Shown here: in pieces, positions 23,861 through 33,346 of the stretch
How the letters are laid out: each line of letters starts with the position of its first letter
Position numbering within the stretch: position 1 is the first letter of the stretch
Origin: RGIG9060 sp045645985
GTDB taxonomy: Bacteria; Spirochaetota; Spirochaetia; Treponematales; Treponemataceae
Direction: 5' to 3'
Length of the DNA: 64,000 bases
Assembly: GCA_045645985.1 (NCBI GenBank)
Contig: JAZRJV010000054.1
Location: forward strand, 1-64,000
Position numbers and translations under genes: made by a program
Notes under the pieces: model-generated
Database searches by the model: none
What the model was told of the DNA's origin: nothing
The model's input: only the letters and a program-made list of their open reading frames with translations

Positions 23861-26800
23861 ATGTTCGCAAGAAGTCGGACGATCAATCGTCAGTATCTCG
23901 GAAAAAATATCCAGAATTTTATGGAGTTACCGAACTTAATAGATATTCAGTTATCTTCATATGAAAGTTTCTTGCAAAAAGAAAGACTGGATAATAAGCA
24001 ACCTCTTTTAGATCAAGGTTTACAAGAAGTATTTAATTCTACTTTCCCAATTGAAAGTCCTAATGGAGACATGAGTCTAGAATACGAATATTACGAACTT
24101 GATGAAGAAAATATTAAATTTGATGAGATTTTGTGCAAGCAAAAAGGGTTGACTTATGCCGTTCCTCTCAAAGCTAGAATTAATTTGATTTTTAATCAGA
24201 CTGGAGAAATCCGTCAAAAAGATATTTATATGGGAGATATCCCACTTATGACAGAAAGAGGCTCCTTTATTATCAATGGAGCTGAACGCGTTGTTGTTTC
24301 TCAGATTCACCGTTCACCTGGTGTAATTTTCTGTCATGAAAAAGGTGTTTTTTCAAGTAGAATAATTCCTTATCGAGGAGTTTGGCTTGAATTTGAAATT
24401 GATCCAAAAAAAGAACTTATCTACGCAAAAATCGATAGAAAAAAACGCATCCTTGGTACAATTTTCTTGAGAGCATTAGGATATAATACTCGTGAAGAAA
24501 TTATTAGAGCATTTTACGATGTGGAAAAGGCTAATGTAGTTGATTCTACAGAAGGAAAAGAAGCTTTAATTGGTAAAGTTCTTGCCGATGCTGTTTTTGC
24601 TAAAGATTTAGAAACAGGCGAAGAAAAACGAATTTATCGTGCTGGTGAAAAATTACATCCACATGATGTTGATGAGCTTATTCTTCATGGTGTAAAAGAG
24701 ATTACAGTTATTAAGTTTGATTCAGAAAATTCTCTCGATTCTCAAATGATTATCAACTGTTTTGAAAGAGAGGATATTCGTTTTACAAAAGAAGGTGCTT
24801 CAAACGAAGAACCTACAAAAGAAGAGTCAATCGCTGCTGTTTACTCAGTTCTTATGCCTGGTGAATTAGTTACACCTGATAAAGCTGAAAAAGATTTATT
24901 AGAATTGTTCTTTTCTGCTCGTCGTTACGATTTGGGAAGAGTAGGACGCTATAAATTAAATAAAAAATTCAACTATGAGACTCCTTTTGAAGATCACACT
25001 CTTGTAAAAGAAGATATCATTGAGACAATGAAATTTCTCATTAAAATGTTCGATGGAACAGAAACTTCTGATGATATTGATCACATGGGAAATCGTCGTG
25101 TTCGTTCTGTTGGCGAACTTTTAACAAATCAGTTGAAAACTGCATTTAGTCGCATGGAAAGAATTGCAAAAGAAAGAATGAGTCTTAAAGAAACAGAAAC
25201 AATGAAACCACAAGATTTGATTTCTATCAAACCTATCGTTGCTTCTGTTAAAGAATTCTTTTCTGGACAGCTTTCACAGTTCATGGAGCAAGTAAATCCA
25301 CTTGCAGAACTTACAAATAAGCGTCGTCTTAGTGCTTTGGGTCCTGGTGGTCTTTCTCGTGATAGAGCTGGTCTTGAGGTTCGTGATGTTCACTATACTC
25401 ACTATGGACGAATGTGTCCTATTGAAACCCCTGAAGGTCCAAACATCGGTCTTATTGTTTCTCTTGCTATTTATGCTCGCGTAAACGAATATGGATTCTT
25501 GGAAGCACCTTATCGAAAAGTTGTAAATGGTAAAGCAACAAAAGAAGTTGAATATCTTACTGCTATGGATGAGGATAAGTACTATATCGGTCAGGTATCT
25601 GTTGATATGAAAGAAGACGGAAGTTTCTCTACAGATCAAATCCCTGTTCGTAATAGAGGTGACTATTCATCAAGAAGCCCTGAAGATGTTCAATATATGG
25701 ATGTTTCTCCAAAACAGGTTATTTCTGTATCAGCTGCTTTGATTCCGTTCCTAGAACACGACGATGCTAACCGTGCTTTGATGGGTTGTAACATGCAGCG
25801 CCAGGCTGTTCCTCTTTTATTCCCAGAACCTCCTCGTGTTGGTACTGGTATGGAAGAAAAATGTGCTTACGACTCTGGTGTTCTTATTAAAGCAAAGCGT
25901 CCTGGTGAAGTTATTTGGGTTACATCTGAAGTAATCAAGGTAAAACCTGATAATCCAAAATCAGATGATGATGTTGATACATATACAATGCTTAAGTATC
26001 AAAGAACTAACCAAGATACTTGTTATCACCAAAAGCCAATCGTTCAACTTGGTCAAAAAGTTGATAAAGGAACTGTTCTTGCTGATGGTCCTGCAACTTT
26101 CAATGGTGAATTAGCACTTGGTAGAAATATTATGGTTGGATTCGTTCCATGGAATGGATACAACTTCGAAGATGCTGTTCTTATTTCTCAAAGAGTTGTT
26201 AAAGAAGATATGTATACTTCTATTCATATCAAAGAATTTACAACAGAAATTCGCGAAACAAAACTTGGACCAGAAAAAATTACAAGAGATATTCCTGTTA
26301 CAAATGAACATAAACTTGCAAATCTTGATGCAGAAGGTATTGTAAGAGTTGGTGCTAAGGTTCGTTCTGGAGATATTCTTGTTGGAAAAGTTACTCCAAA
26401 AAGCGAAACAGAAACAACTCCTGAGTTCAAATTGTTGGCTGCAATCTTCGCTGAAAAAGCTAAGGAAGTTAGAGATTCTTCATTAAAAGTTCCTCATGGA
26501 ATTGAAGGGACTGTTATTGATATTCAACGCCTTAAGAGAACTGAAGGGGATGATTTGAATCCTGGTGTTGATGAAGTTGTTAAAGTTCTTGTTGCTACAA
26601 AACGAAAACTTCGTGAAGGTGATAAAATGGCTGGACGCCACGGAAATAAGGGTGTTGTTGCTCGTATTCTCCCTGTTGAAGATATGCCATACCTTGCAGA
26701 CGGAACTCCACTTGATGTTTGTTTGAACCCACTTGGTGTTCCTTCTCGTATGAACATCGGTCAGATTATGGAATCAGAACTTGGTCTTGCTGGATTGTAT

Positions 26801-27364
26801 CTTGATGAATGGTATAAATCTCCAGTATTCCAATCTCCATCAAATGAACAAATTGAACAAAAACTTGTTCAAGCAGGTTTCAGTCCTGATTCAAAAGCAA
26901 TTTTGCATGATGGTAGAACAGGTGAACCTTTCCAAAATGCTGTATTTGTTGGTGTAATTTATTACTTAAAACTTCATCACCTTGTTGATGATAAAATGCA
27001 TGCTCGTTCAACAGGACCTTACTCTCTTGTTACTCAACAGCCTCTTGGTGGTAAGGCTCAATGTGGTGGTCAGCGTCTTGGAGAAATGGAGGTTTGGGCA
27101 TTGGAAGCTTATGGTGCTGCAAATACTCTTCAAGAATTGCTTACAATCAAATCTGATGATATGACTGGACGCGCAGATATTTATAGTGCAATCGTTAAAG
27201 GCGAAGCTTCAAAAACAGCTGGTGTTCCAGAAGCATTTAATGTTTTGGTTCAAGAACTTCGTGGTTTGGCTCTGGATTTCACAATTTATGATGCCAAAGG
27301 AAAACAAATTCCGCTTACAGAGCGTGATGCAGAGCTTATTAGTAAAGAAGGCTCTAATTTCTAA
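23861..27364 (+). CDS. rpoB: DNA-directed RNA polymerase subunit beta
   Basis: The 1167-residue subunit has all the catalytic landmarks: ERGSFIINGAERVVVSQIHRS, the rifampicin region LSQFMEQVNPLAELTNKRRL, SALGPGGLSRDRAGLEVRDV, the RPIETPEGPNIGLI-type segment, KMAGRHGNKG and GGKAQCGGQRLGEMEVWALE. In E. coli numbering position 526 is Asn and 531 is Ser. The start is ATG 23861 after AGGGGG. A TTG immediately upstream is not needed. Confidence 0.99.
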   Translation: MFARSRTINRQYLGKNIQNFMELPNLIDIQLSSYESFLQKERLDNKQPLLDQGLQEVFNSTFPIESPNGDMSLEYEYYELDEENIKFDEILCKQKGLTYAVPLKARINLIFNQTGEIRQKDIYMGDIPLMTERGSFIINGAERVVVSQIHRSPGVIFCHEKGVFSSRIIPYRGVWLEFEIDPKKELIYAKIDRKKRILGTIFLRALGYNTREEIIRAFYDVEKANVVDSTEGKEALIGKVLADAVFAKDLETGEEKRIYRAGEKLHPHDVDELILHGVKEITVIKFDSENSLDSQMIINCFEREDIRFTKEGASNEEPTKEESIAAVYSVLMPGELVTPDKAEKDLLELFFSARRYDLGRVGRYKLNKKFNYETPFEDHTLVKEDIIETMKFLIKMFDGTETSDDIDHMGNRRVRSVGELLTNQLKTAFSRMERIAKERMSLKETETMKPQDLISIKPIVASVKEFFSGQLSQFMEQVNPLAELTNKRRLSALGPGGLSRDRAGLEVRDVHYTHYGRMCPIETPEGPNIGLIVSLAIYARVNEYGFLEAPYRKVVNGKATKEVEYLTAMDEDKYYIGQVSVDMKEDGSFSTDQIPVRNRGDYSSRSPEDVQYMDVSPKQVISVSAALIPFLEHDDANRALMGCNMQRQAVPLLFPEPPRVGTGMEEKCAYDSGVLIKAKRPGEVIWVTSEVIKVKPDNPKSDDDVDTYTMLKYQRTNQDTCYHQKPIVQLGQKVDKGTVLADGPATFNGELALGRNIMVGFVPWNGYNFEDAVLISQRVVKEDMYTSIHIKEFTTEIRETKLGPEKITRDIPVTNEHKLANLDAEGIVRVGAKVRSGDILVGKVTPKSETETTPEFKLLAAIFAEKAKEVRDSSLKVPHGIEGTVIDIQRLKRTEGDDLNPGVDEVVKVLVATKRKLREGDKMAGRHGNKGVVARILPVEDMPYLADGTPLDVCLNPLGVPSRMNIGQIMESELGLAGLYLDEWYKSPVFQSPSNEQIEQKLVQAGFSPDSKAILHDGRTGEPFQNAVFVGVIYYLKLHHLVDDKMHARSTGPYSLVTQQPLGGKAQCGGQRLGEMEVWALEAYGAANTLQELLTIKSDDMTGRADIYSAIVKGEASKTAGVPEAFNVLVQELRGLALDFTIYDAKGKQIPLTERDAELISKEGSNF

Positions 27365-27379
27365 TTTTGGGGGTAAGTA

Positions 27380-30300
27380 ATGCGTGATATTCAAGAGTTT
27401 GATAGTATTATGATTAAGCTTGCTTCTCCAGAAACCATCCGTGCATGGTCTTATGGTGAAGTTAAAAAGCCAGAAACAATAAATTATCGAACACTTCGTC
27501 CAGAGAAAGACGGATTGTTCTGTGAAAGAATCTTTGGTACTACTAAAGAATGGGAATGTTATTGTGGAAAATTTAAGTCTGTTCGTTATAAAGGTGTAAT
27601 TTGTGACCGTTGTGGTGTAGAAGTTACAGACTTTAATGTTAGACGAAAACGAATGGGGCATATTGAATTAGCTGCTCCTGTTTCTCATATTTGGTATTAT
27701 CGTTCTGTACCTTCTAGAATGGGTCTTTTGTTAGGACTTCAGGTTGCTACTCTTCGTTCTGTACTTTACTATGAAAAATACATCGTTATTGATGCAGGTG
27801 ATACAGACCTTAAGAAAATGCAACTCCTTACAGAAGATGAATACATCGAGGCAAAAGAACGCTACGGAGAAACATTCTCAGCAGGTATGGGTGCAGAAGC
27901 AATTAAAACATTGCTTGAAAACTTAAATCTCGATGAACTTGCACTTGAACTTCGTGAAAAAATGCGTGAAAAAGGTGCAAAGAGTGATAAACGCCTTCTC
28001 AAACGAATTGAAATCGTTGAAAACTTTAGAGCATCTTCAAATAAGTGTTCTTGGATGATTTTGGATGCAATTCCAGTTATTCCACCAGATCTTAGACCTA
28101 TGGTTCAATTAGACGGAGGAAGATTTGCAACTTCTGACCTTAACGATTTGTATCGTAGAGTTATAAATAGAAATAACCGTTTAAGAAGACTTATGCAATT
28201 AAACGCTCCTGATATCATCGTTAGAAATGAAAAACGAATGTTGCAGGAAGCTGTTGATGCTCTTTTTGATAACTCAAAGAGAAAGCGATCTGTTAAAGGT
28301 TCTGGAAATCGTCCATTGAAATCAATAGCAGATCTTTTGAAAGGAAAGCAAGGTCGCTTCCGCCAAAATCTTCTTGGTAAGCGCGTAGACTATTCTGGAC
28401 GATCTGTAATCTGTGTTGGACCAGACTTGAAGATTTGGCAATGTGGTGTTCCAACAAAAATGGCTTTGGAATTATTTAAGCCATTTATCATGAATAAACT
28501 TATTTCAAAAGGAATTGCTTATACTGCTAAAAAAGCAAAAGTAATGGTAGAAGAAGAATCTTCAGAAGTTTTTGCAATTCTTGATGAGGTAGTTCGCGAA
28601 CATCCTGTTATGTTGAATCGTGCTCCTACATTGCACCGTCTCGGTATTCAGGCTTTTGAACCTGTACTTGTAGAAGGAAAAGCTCTTCGTCTTCATCCGT
28701 TGGTTTGTCACGCTTTCAATGCTGACTTCGATGGTGACCAGATGGCTATCCATGTTCCATTGACACAAGCTGCTCAGTTGGAATGTTGGACATTGATGCT
28801 TTCTGCTAGAAATATCCTTGACCCAGCAAACGGTAAAACTATCGTTTATCCATCTCAGGATATGGTTCTTGGTATTTACTATCTTACAAAGATTAAACCA
28901 AACGCAAAAGGAACTGGAAAACGATTTAGTTCTGTAAGTGAAGCATTACTTGCTGCAGAGTCAAAAAGTATTGATTGGCAAGCAGAAATTAAAGTTCCTG
29001 TAGAAAAAGCTCCATATAATGGTCAACTTATTTCTACTACAGCAGGTCGTCTTGTATTTAATGAAGAAATGCCAGCTGAAGTTCCTTTTGAAAATGCACT
29101 TTTAGGTGATAAAGAACTTAAGAAACTTATTGAAAGAGTTTATACAGAACAAGGTTCTTGGCTTACAGTTCAAATGCTCGATGCTATTAAAGATGTTGGA
29201 TATAAATATGCAACTTTCTTTGGTGCTACAATCTCTATGGGTGATATCATTGTTCCAGATGAAAAGAAAGGAATGATGGATGTTGCAACTAAAAAGGTTG
29301 AAAAAATTACTAATGAGTATCATAACGGTCTTATCACTCAAGATGAAAGATATAACCGTGTAGTTGAAGTTTGGCACAAAACAAACGAAGAGCTCACAGA
29401 TGTTATGATGAAAAACCTTGAAAAAGATAAAGACGGATTTAATACTATCTATATGATGGCAACTTCTGGTGCTCGTGGTAGTAAAAACCAGATTCGTCAG
29501 CTTGCTGGTATGCGTGGTTTGATGGCTAAATCAAGTGGTGAAATTATCGAACTTCCAATCCGTGCAAACTTTAAAGAAGGTCTTTCTGTTATTGAGTTCT
29601 TTATTTCTACAAACGGTGCTCGTAAAGGTCTTACTGATACAGCTCTTAAAACTGCTGATGCTGGATATCTTACTCGTCGTCTTGTTGATGTTGCACAGGA
29701 TGTTGTTATCAATGAAGAAGATTGTGGAACTATCAACGGAATTGATTATTCTGCAGTTAAAGACGGAGATGAAGTTCTTATCTCGCTAAAAGATAGAATC
29801 GTTGGTCGTTTCACTATCGAAAGAGTTCTTCATCCAATTTCTGGAGAGGTTATTTGTGATGTTAATGAATATATTACAGATGAAGTTGCACAGAAAATTG
29901 ATGATGCTGGTGTAGAAACTGTAAAACTTAGAACAGTTCTTACTTGTGAGTCTCGCCATGGTGTTTGTTGTAAGTGTTATGGAAGAAACCTTGCTCGCAA
30001 CAAAATTATTGATATCGGTGAAGCTGTTGGTATTATCGCAGCTCAATCAATCGGACAGCCTGGTACTCAGCTTACTATGCGTACTTTCCATGCTGGTGGT
30101 GTTGCTACAAGTGCAAGTGAAGATAAAACAATTAAATTGAAATATCCTGTAATTATTCAAAGTATTACAGGTGTGCATGTTGAAATGGATGATGGTTCAT
30201 GGCTCTTTACTCGTAAAGGTTCTATGACAGTAACTCGTATCGTCAAAGAATTTGTTATCGAAAAAGGTGATAAACTTCTTGTTAAAGATGGCGATCGTGT

Positions 30301-31621
30301 TGGTAAAGAGACTCCATTGTTCGAAAGAAATGGTGAAGTTGTAAGTTCACCAGATACTGTAGCTATTGTAATAAGAGGTGATAAACTTCTTCTTGCAAGT
30401 CGTGAGCTCAAAGTTGAAATTAAAAACGGTTCAAATGTAATTGTTAAGGCTGGTGATATTGTTGCAGAAGGTCAAACTATTGCAACTTTCGACCCATATT
30501 CAGAACCAATTATTGCTGAAGTTTCAGGATATGTTCACTTTGAAGATATTATCCTAGGTTCAACTTTGGAAGAAGAAATAAATGAAGAAAGTGGTAATGT
30601 AGAAAAAGTTATCACAGAACTTCATCTTGATACAAAGCAACCTCGTGTATTCATTACTGATGAATCAGGAAATGAACTTGGTAGTTACTATCTTCCAGGA
30701 GGAGCTTATCTTCTTGTTGATGAAAATACTAAAATTACTGCTGGTACACAGATTGCTAAAACTCTTAAAGAGTCTTCAAGAACAAACGATATTACTGGAG
30801 GTCTTCCTCGTGTATCTGAGCTTTTCTTGGCTCAAAAACCAAAAATTCCAACAGTATTGGCTCAGATTTCTGGAACAGTTCAGTTCAAAGGTGTTTCAAA
30901 AGCAAAACGCGTTATAGTTGTTGTTGATGAATACGGAAAATCTTTTGAGCATCTTGTACCTATGAACAAACGATTGCTTGTTCGTGATGGAGATACAGTT
31001 GAAGCTGGTGAACAACTTTGTGACGGACCAAGAAGTCCACATGATATTCTTGCAATTCTTGGTGAAAATGCTCTTCAAAATTACTTGATGGACGAAATTC
31101 AGCAAGTTTACCGTGCTCAAGGTGTAACAATTAACGATAAACATATTGGTGTTATTGTTCGTCAGATGTTGCGCAAAGTTGAAATTGTTGCTGTAGGTGA
31201 CACAAGATTTATCTTTGGTCAACAAGTTGACAAATATAAATTCCACGAAGAAAACGACAGAGTAATGAAAGAGGGTGGACAACCAGCTATTGCTCGTCCA
31301 ATGTTGCAAGGTATTACTAAAGCTTCGTTGAATGTTGATTCATTTATTTCTGCTGCATCATTCCAAGAAACAACTCGTATTCTTACAAATGCTGCTATTG
31401 CAGGTGTTACAGATGATTTGCGCGGTCTTAAAGAAAATGTAATTATTGGTCATATGATTCCTGCTGGTACTGGTATCAAAAATTACAGAAATGTAAAACT
31501 TTTTGATGACAATACTACTGACCTTGATTTACAAATGGAAGAAATTCTTGAAAGACGAAAACAAGAAAAAGAAATGGAAAGACAATTTGATGATTCTTCG
31601 TTCGATGGAGATGAAGATTAG
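27380..31621 (+). CDS. rpoC: DNA-directed RNA polymerase subunit beta'
   Basis: The 1413-residue subunit carries the N-terminal zinc ribbon (CYCGKFKSVRYKGVICDRCG), the active-site NADFDGDQMAIH with the three Mg-binding Asp, the bridge and trigger region (GARGSKNQIRQLAGMRGLM), the second zinc site (CESRHGVCCKCYGRNLA) and the QSIGQPGTQLTMRTFHAGG motif. The size is normal. It starts 15 nt after rpoB. Confidence 0.99.
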   Translation: MRDIQEFDSIMIKLASPETIRAWSYGEVKKPETINYRTLRPEKDGLFCERIFGTTKEWECYCGKFKSVRYKGVICDRCGVEVTDFNVRRKRMGHIELAAPVSHIWYYRSVPSRMGLLLGLQVATLRSVLYYEKYIVIDAGDTDLKKMQLLTEDEYIEAKERYGETFSAGMGAEAIKTLLENLNLDELALELREKMREKGAKSDKRLLKRIEIVENFRASSNKCSWMILDAIPVIPPDLRPMVQLDGGRFATSDLNDLYRRVINRNNRLRRLMQLNAPDIIVRNEKRMLQEAVDALFDNSKRKRSVKGSGNRPLKSIADLLKGKQGRFRQNLLGKRVDYSGRSVICVGPDLKIWQCGVPTKMALELFKPFIMNKLISKGIAYTAKKAKVMVEEESSEVFAILDEVVREHPVMLNRAPTLHRLGIQAFEPVLVEGKALRLHPLVCHAFNADFDGDQMAIHVPLTQAAQLECWTLMLSARNILDPANGKTIVYPSQDMVLGIYYLTKIKPNAKGTGKRFSSVSEALLAAESKSIDWQAEIKVPVEKAPYNGQLISTTAGRLVFNEEMPAEVPFENALLGDKELKKLIERVYTEQGSWLTVQMLDAIKDVGYKYATFFGATISMGDIIVPDEKKGMMDVATKKVEKITNEYHNGLITQDERYNRVVEVWHKTNEELTDVMMKNLEKDKDGFNTIYMMATSGARGSKNQIRQLAGMRGLMAKSSGEIIELPIRANFKEGLSVIEFFISTNGARKGLTDTALKTADAGYLTRRLVDVAQDVVINEEDCGTINGIDYSAVKDGDEVLISLKDRIVGRFTIERVLHPISGEVICDVNEYITDEVAQKIDDAGVETVKLRTVLTCESRHGVCCKCYGRNLARNKIIDIGEAVGIIAAQSIGQPGTQLTMRTFHAGGVATSASEDKTIKLKYPVIIQSITGVHVEMDDGSWLFTRKGSMTVTRIVKEFVIEKGDKLLVKDGDRVGKETPLFERNGEVVSSPDTVAIVIRGDKLLLASRELKVEIKNGSNVIVKAGDIVAEGQTIATFDPYSEPIIAEVSGYVHFEDIILGSTLEEEINEESGNVEKVITELHLDTKQPRVFITDESGNELGSYYLPGGAYLLVDENTKITAGTQIAKTLKESSRTNDITGGLPRVSELFLAQKPKIPTVLAQISGTVQFKGVSKAKRVIVVVDEYGKSFEHLVPMNKRLLVRDGDTVEAGEQLCDGPRSPHDILAILGENALQNYLMDEIQQVYRAQGVTINDKHIGVIVRQMLRKVEIVAVGDTRFIFGQQVDKYKFHEENDRVMKEGGQPAIARPMLQGITKASLNVDSFISAASFQETTRILTNAAIAGVTDDLRGLKENVIIGHMIPAGTGIKNYRNVKLFDDNTTDLDLQMEEILERRKQEKEMERQFDDSSFDGDED

Positions 31622-31638
31622 TTCTTGAAATTATTGGT

Positions 31639-31669
31639 AAACAATGGGGATTGACAATCCCTGTTGTTT
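31639..31669 (+). promoter_or_regulatory. Hairpin between rpoC and rpsL
   Basis: AAACAA pairs with TTGTTT and GGGATT with AATCCC around the loop GAC. There is no T-run. The loop region contains TTGACA, which could also be a -35 box. A TATAAA lies near 31729. An ACCGG/CCGGT hairpin precedes the ribosome-binding site of rpsL. Confidence 0.45.
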
Positions 31670-31790
31670 ATAGTTAAATGTAAATTCACTTGATTTTACA
31701 AAATGCAATTTTTAAGGTTTCTTAAAATTGTATAAAATTCGCCAAAATAAACCGGGGTGCTGACCGGTGATAATATAGGAGAAAAGGCAA

Positions 31791-32165
31791 ATGCCTACAA
31801 TAAATCAGTTAATTAGACAGGGTCGTAAAACAGCTGCTGTGACAACTAAGTCTCCCGCGCTTCAGTCTTGTCCACAGAAACGCGGTGTATGTACACGCGT
31901 TATGACTGTTACCCCAAAAAAACCGAACTCAGCTTTAAGAAAAGTTGCTCGTGTTCGCTTAAGTAATGGAATTGAAGTTACTGCATATATCCCAGGTATT
32001 GGGCATAACTTGCAGGAACACTCAGTTGTTTTAATTCGTGGTGGTCGTGTTAAGGACCTTCCTGGTGTTCGCTATCACATTATTCGTGGTACAAAAGATA
32101 CTCTCGGTGTAGAAGACAGAAAACGCGGACGCTCAAAATACGGTGCTAAGCGCCCTAAGGCATAA
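31791..32165 (+). CDS. rpsL: 30S ribosomal protein S12
   Basis: The 124-residue protein has the decoding-centre motifs TPKKPNSALRKVARV and IRGGRVKDLPGVRYHIIRG. Both lysines linked to streptomycin sensitivity (K43 and K88 in E. coli) are present. The ribosome-binding site is AGGAGA. Confidence 0.99.
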   Translation: MPTINQLIRQGRKTAAVTTKSPALQSCPQKRGVCTRVMTVTPKKPNSALRKVARVRLSNGIEVTAYIPGIGHNLQEHSVVLIRGGRVKDLPGVRYHIIRGTKDTLGVEDRKRGRSKYGAKRPKA

Positions 32166-32177
32166 GGAGACAGTTAA

Positions 32178-32648
32178 ATGGGAAGAAAGAATAAATCAGT
32201 TAACCGTCCTGTAATGCCTGATGTAAAATACAACTCAGTTGTAATTTCAAAATTCGTTTCACGCATGATGTTAGACGGAAAAAAAGCAACTAGTGTACGC
32301 ATTGTTTATGGTGCATTAGATTTGTTAAAAGCAAAAACTGACAAAGATCCTTTAGAAGTATTCTTAAAGGCTCTTGATAATGTAAAACCTATGGTTGAAG
32401 TTAAATCACGCCGCGTGGGTGGTGCAACTTACCAAGTTCCAATTGAAATTCGCGAAAGTCGTCGTGAAGCATTGGCTATGCGTTGGGTTATCAATGCAGC
32501 TCGTGCAAAAAGTGGACGCGGTATGGATGAACGCCTAGCAGCTGAATTGTTAGACGCTTACAACAACACAGGTTCTGCTTATAAAAAGAAGGAAGATACA
32601 CACAAAATGGCAGAAGCAAACAAGGCTTTTGCACACTATCGCTGGTAG
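32178..32648 (+). CDS. rpsG: 30S ribosomal protein S7
   Basis: The 156-residue protein has the S7 hallmarks: FVSRMMLDGKKATSVRIVYG, VEVKSRRVGGATYQVPIEI, RWVINAARAKSGRGMDERLA and NKAFAHYRW. It assembles the 30S head. fusA, which normally follows, is absent. The next 698 bases hold no gene. Confidence 0.99.
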   Translation: MGRKNKSVNRPVMPDVKYNSVVISKFVSRMMLDGKKATSVRIVYGALDLLKAKTDKDPLEVFLKALDNVKPMVEVKSRRVGGATYQVPIEIRESRREALAMRWVINAARAKSGRGMDERLAAELLDAYNNTGSAYKKKEDTHKMAEANKAFAHYRW

Positions 32649-32839
32649 GATTTATCAGTTTGGTATAGAAGTGAGTTGATTCATTTCTTGACAAACCGTC
32701 TGTTCTGATTACATTAGGATAGACGGTTTTTTAATTTTAAATAGTTTTTATATGTTTTTCTTGATAGTAACAAAACTGTAAGATTTTCAAATATTTGCAA
32801 AAAATTCATATTTTATGTAAAAGATTTTTTAAAAATGAC

Positions 32840-32868
32840 TTGCATCTTTTCAAAATAAATTGTATAAA
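32840..32868 (+). promoter_or_regulatory. Promoter of the candidate structured RNA
   Basis: TTGCAT (32840-32845), 17 nt, TATAAA (32863-32868). It lies nearly 200 nt after rpsG and about 480 nt before tuf. Confidence 0.6.
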
Positions 32869-32874
32869 GGTAGT

Positions 32875-33217
32875 AACCGATTAGTCGGTAATTGGGTTCT
32901 TTGAGAGTCAGGCGGTTTGTAAATAGAATAAAACCGGTAATTTCGTAAAGTTTTAACGCTTGAAGGGTGTAAATCGTGAAAGTGTTAATTCAGAAATTTA
33001 CGACCCATGGGTGAGGGTAAAATCTGTCGTTGACAGTTTTATATATTTGGAAGGGCATTCGTGGGTATCTGATAAATTTAGCAAAAGCTAAATTACGACT
33101 CCAGGATGCCAGACCAGTCATTAACCGAAAAGATTAGTGATGATAGGTGGTTCCAGAGTTAAACAGTCTGAATGAGATAGACTGATAATTCTACAAAAGC
33201 ATATCTTTAAACCAATC
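32875..33217 (+). ncRNA. Candidate multi-branched structured RNA in the rpsG-tuf gap
   Basis: No plausible reading frame covers this stretch, but paired segments are dense. ACCGA-TTAG-TCGGT (32876-32889). CGGTTT/AAACCG (32913-32936). GGGTGTAAAT/ATTTACGACCC with one bulge (32965-33006). CTGTC-GTT-GACAG flanked by AAAA/TTTT (33019-33040). GGCATTC/GGATGCC (33054-33110), enclosing AATTTAGC-AAAA-GCTAAATT (33075-33094). GACCA/TGGTT (33112-33152). CAGTCT/AGACTG (33164-33184). Finally ATTGGGTT (32891-32898) can pair with AACCAAT (33210-33216), closing the whole set. The RNase P GAGGAAAGTCC element, the tmRNA tRNA-like ends and the SRP apical loop are absent. Alternatives are a long tuf leader or decayed sequence. 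Confidence 0.55.
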
Positions 33218-33346
33218 CTGTCATAATTATATCTTCTCGGAATTATATTGTGTGTAAGAATGTATTTGTTTCTTTGGAACATTTCATTCATTATAATACA
33301 ACACATCATTTTTTTAATATGCCTTTAATCTGGTAAGGAGGATCAA
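33218..33346 (+). promoter_or_regulatory. tuf upstream region
   Basis: It contains a TATAAT at 33292-33297 (weak -35) and the ribosome-binding site TAAGGAGG before the tuf ATG. An ATAATT/AATTAT stem lies near 33222-33245. Nothing else is recognised. Confidence 0.45.

Noticed and set aside
32875..33217. RNase P RNA, tmRNA, SRP RNA or group I/II intron in the rpsG-tuf gap
   Set aside because: I searched by eye for GAGGAAAGTCC, a tRNA-like end with a T-arm, the SRP apical loop and intron core motifs on both strands and found none. The CAGTCT/AGACTG hairpin recalls intron P7 but the loop is too short.
33121..33309. A 62-residue minus-strand reading frame in the rpsG-tuf gap
   Set aside because: It has no ribosome-binding site or recognisable protein pattern and overlaps the paired segments of the candidate RNA.
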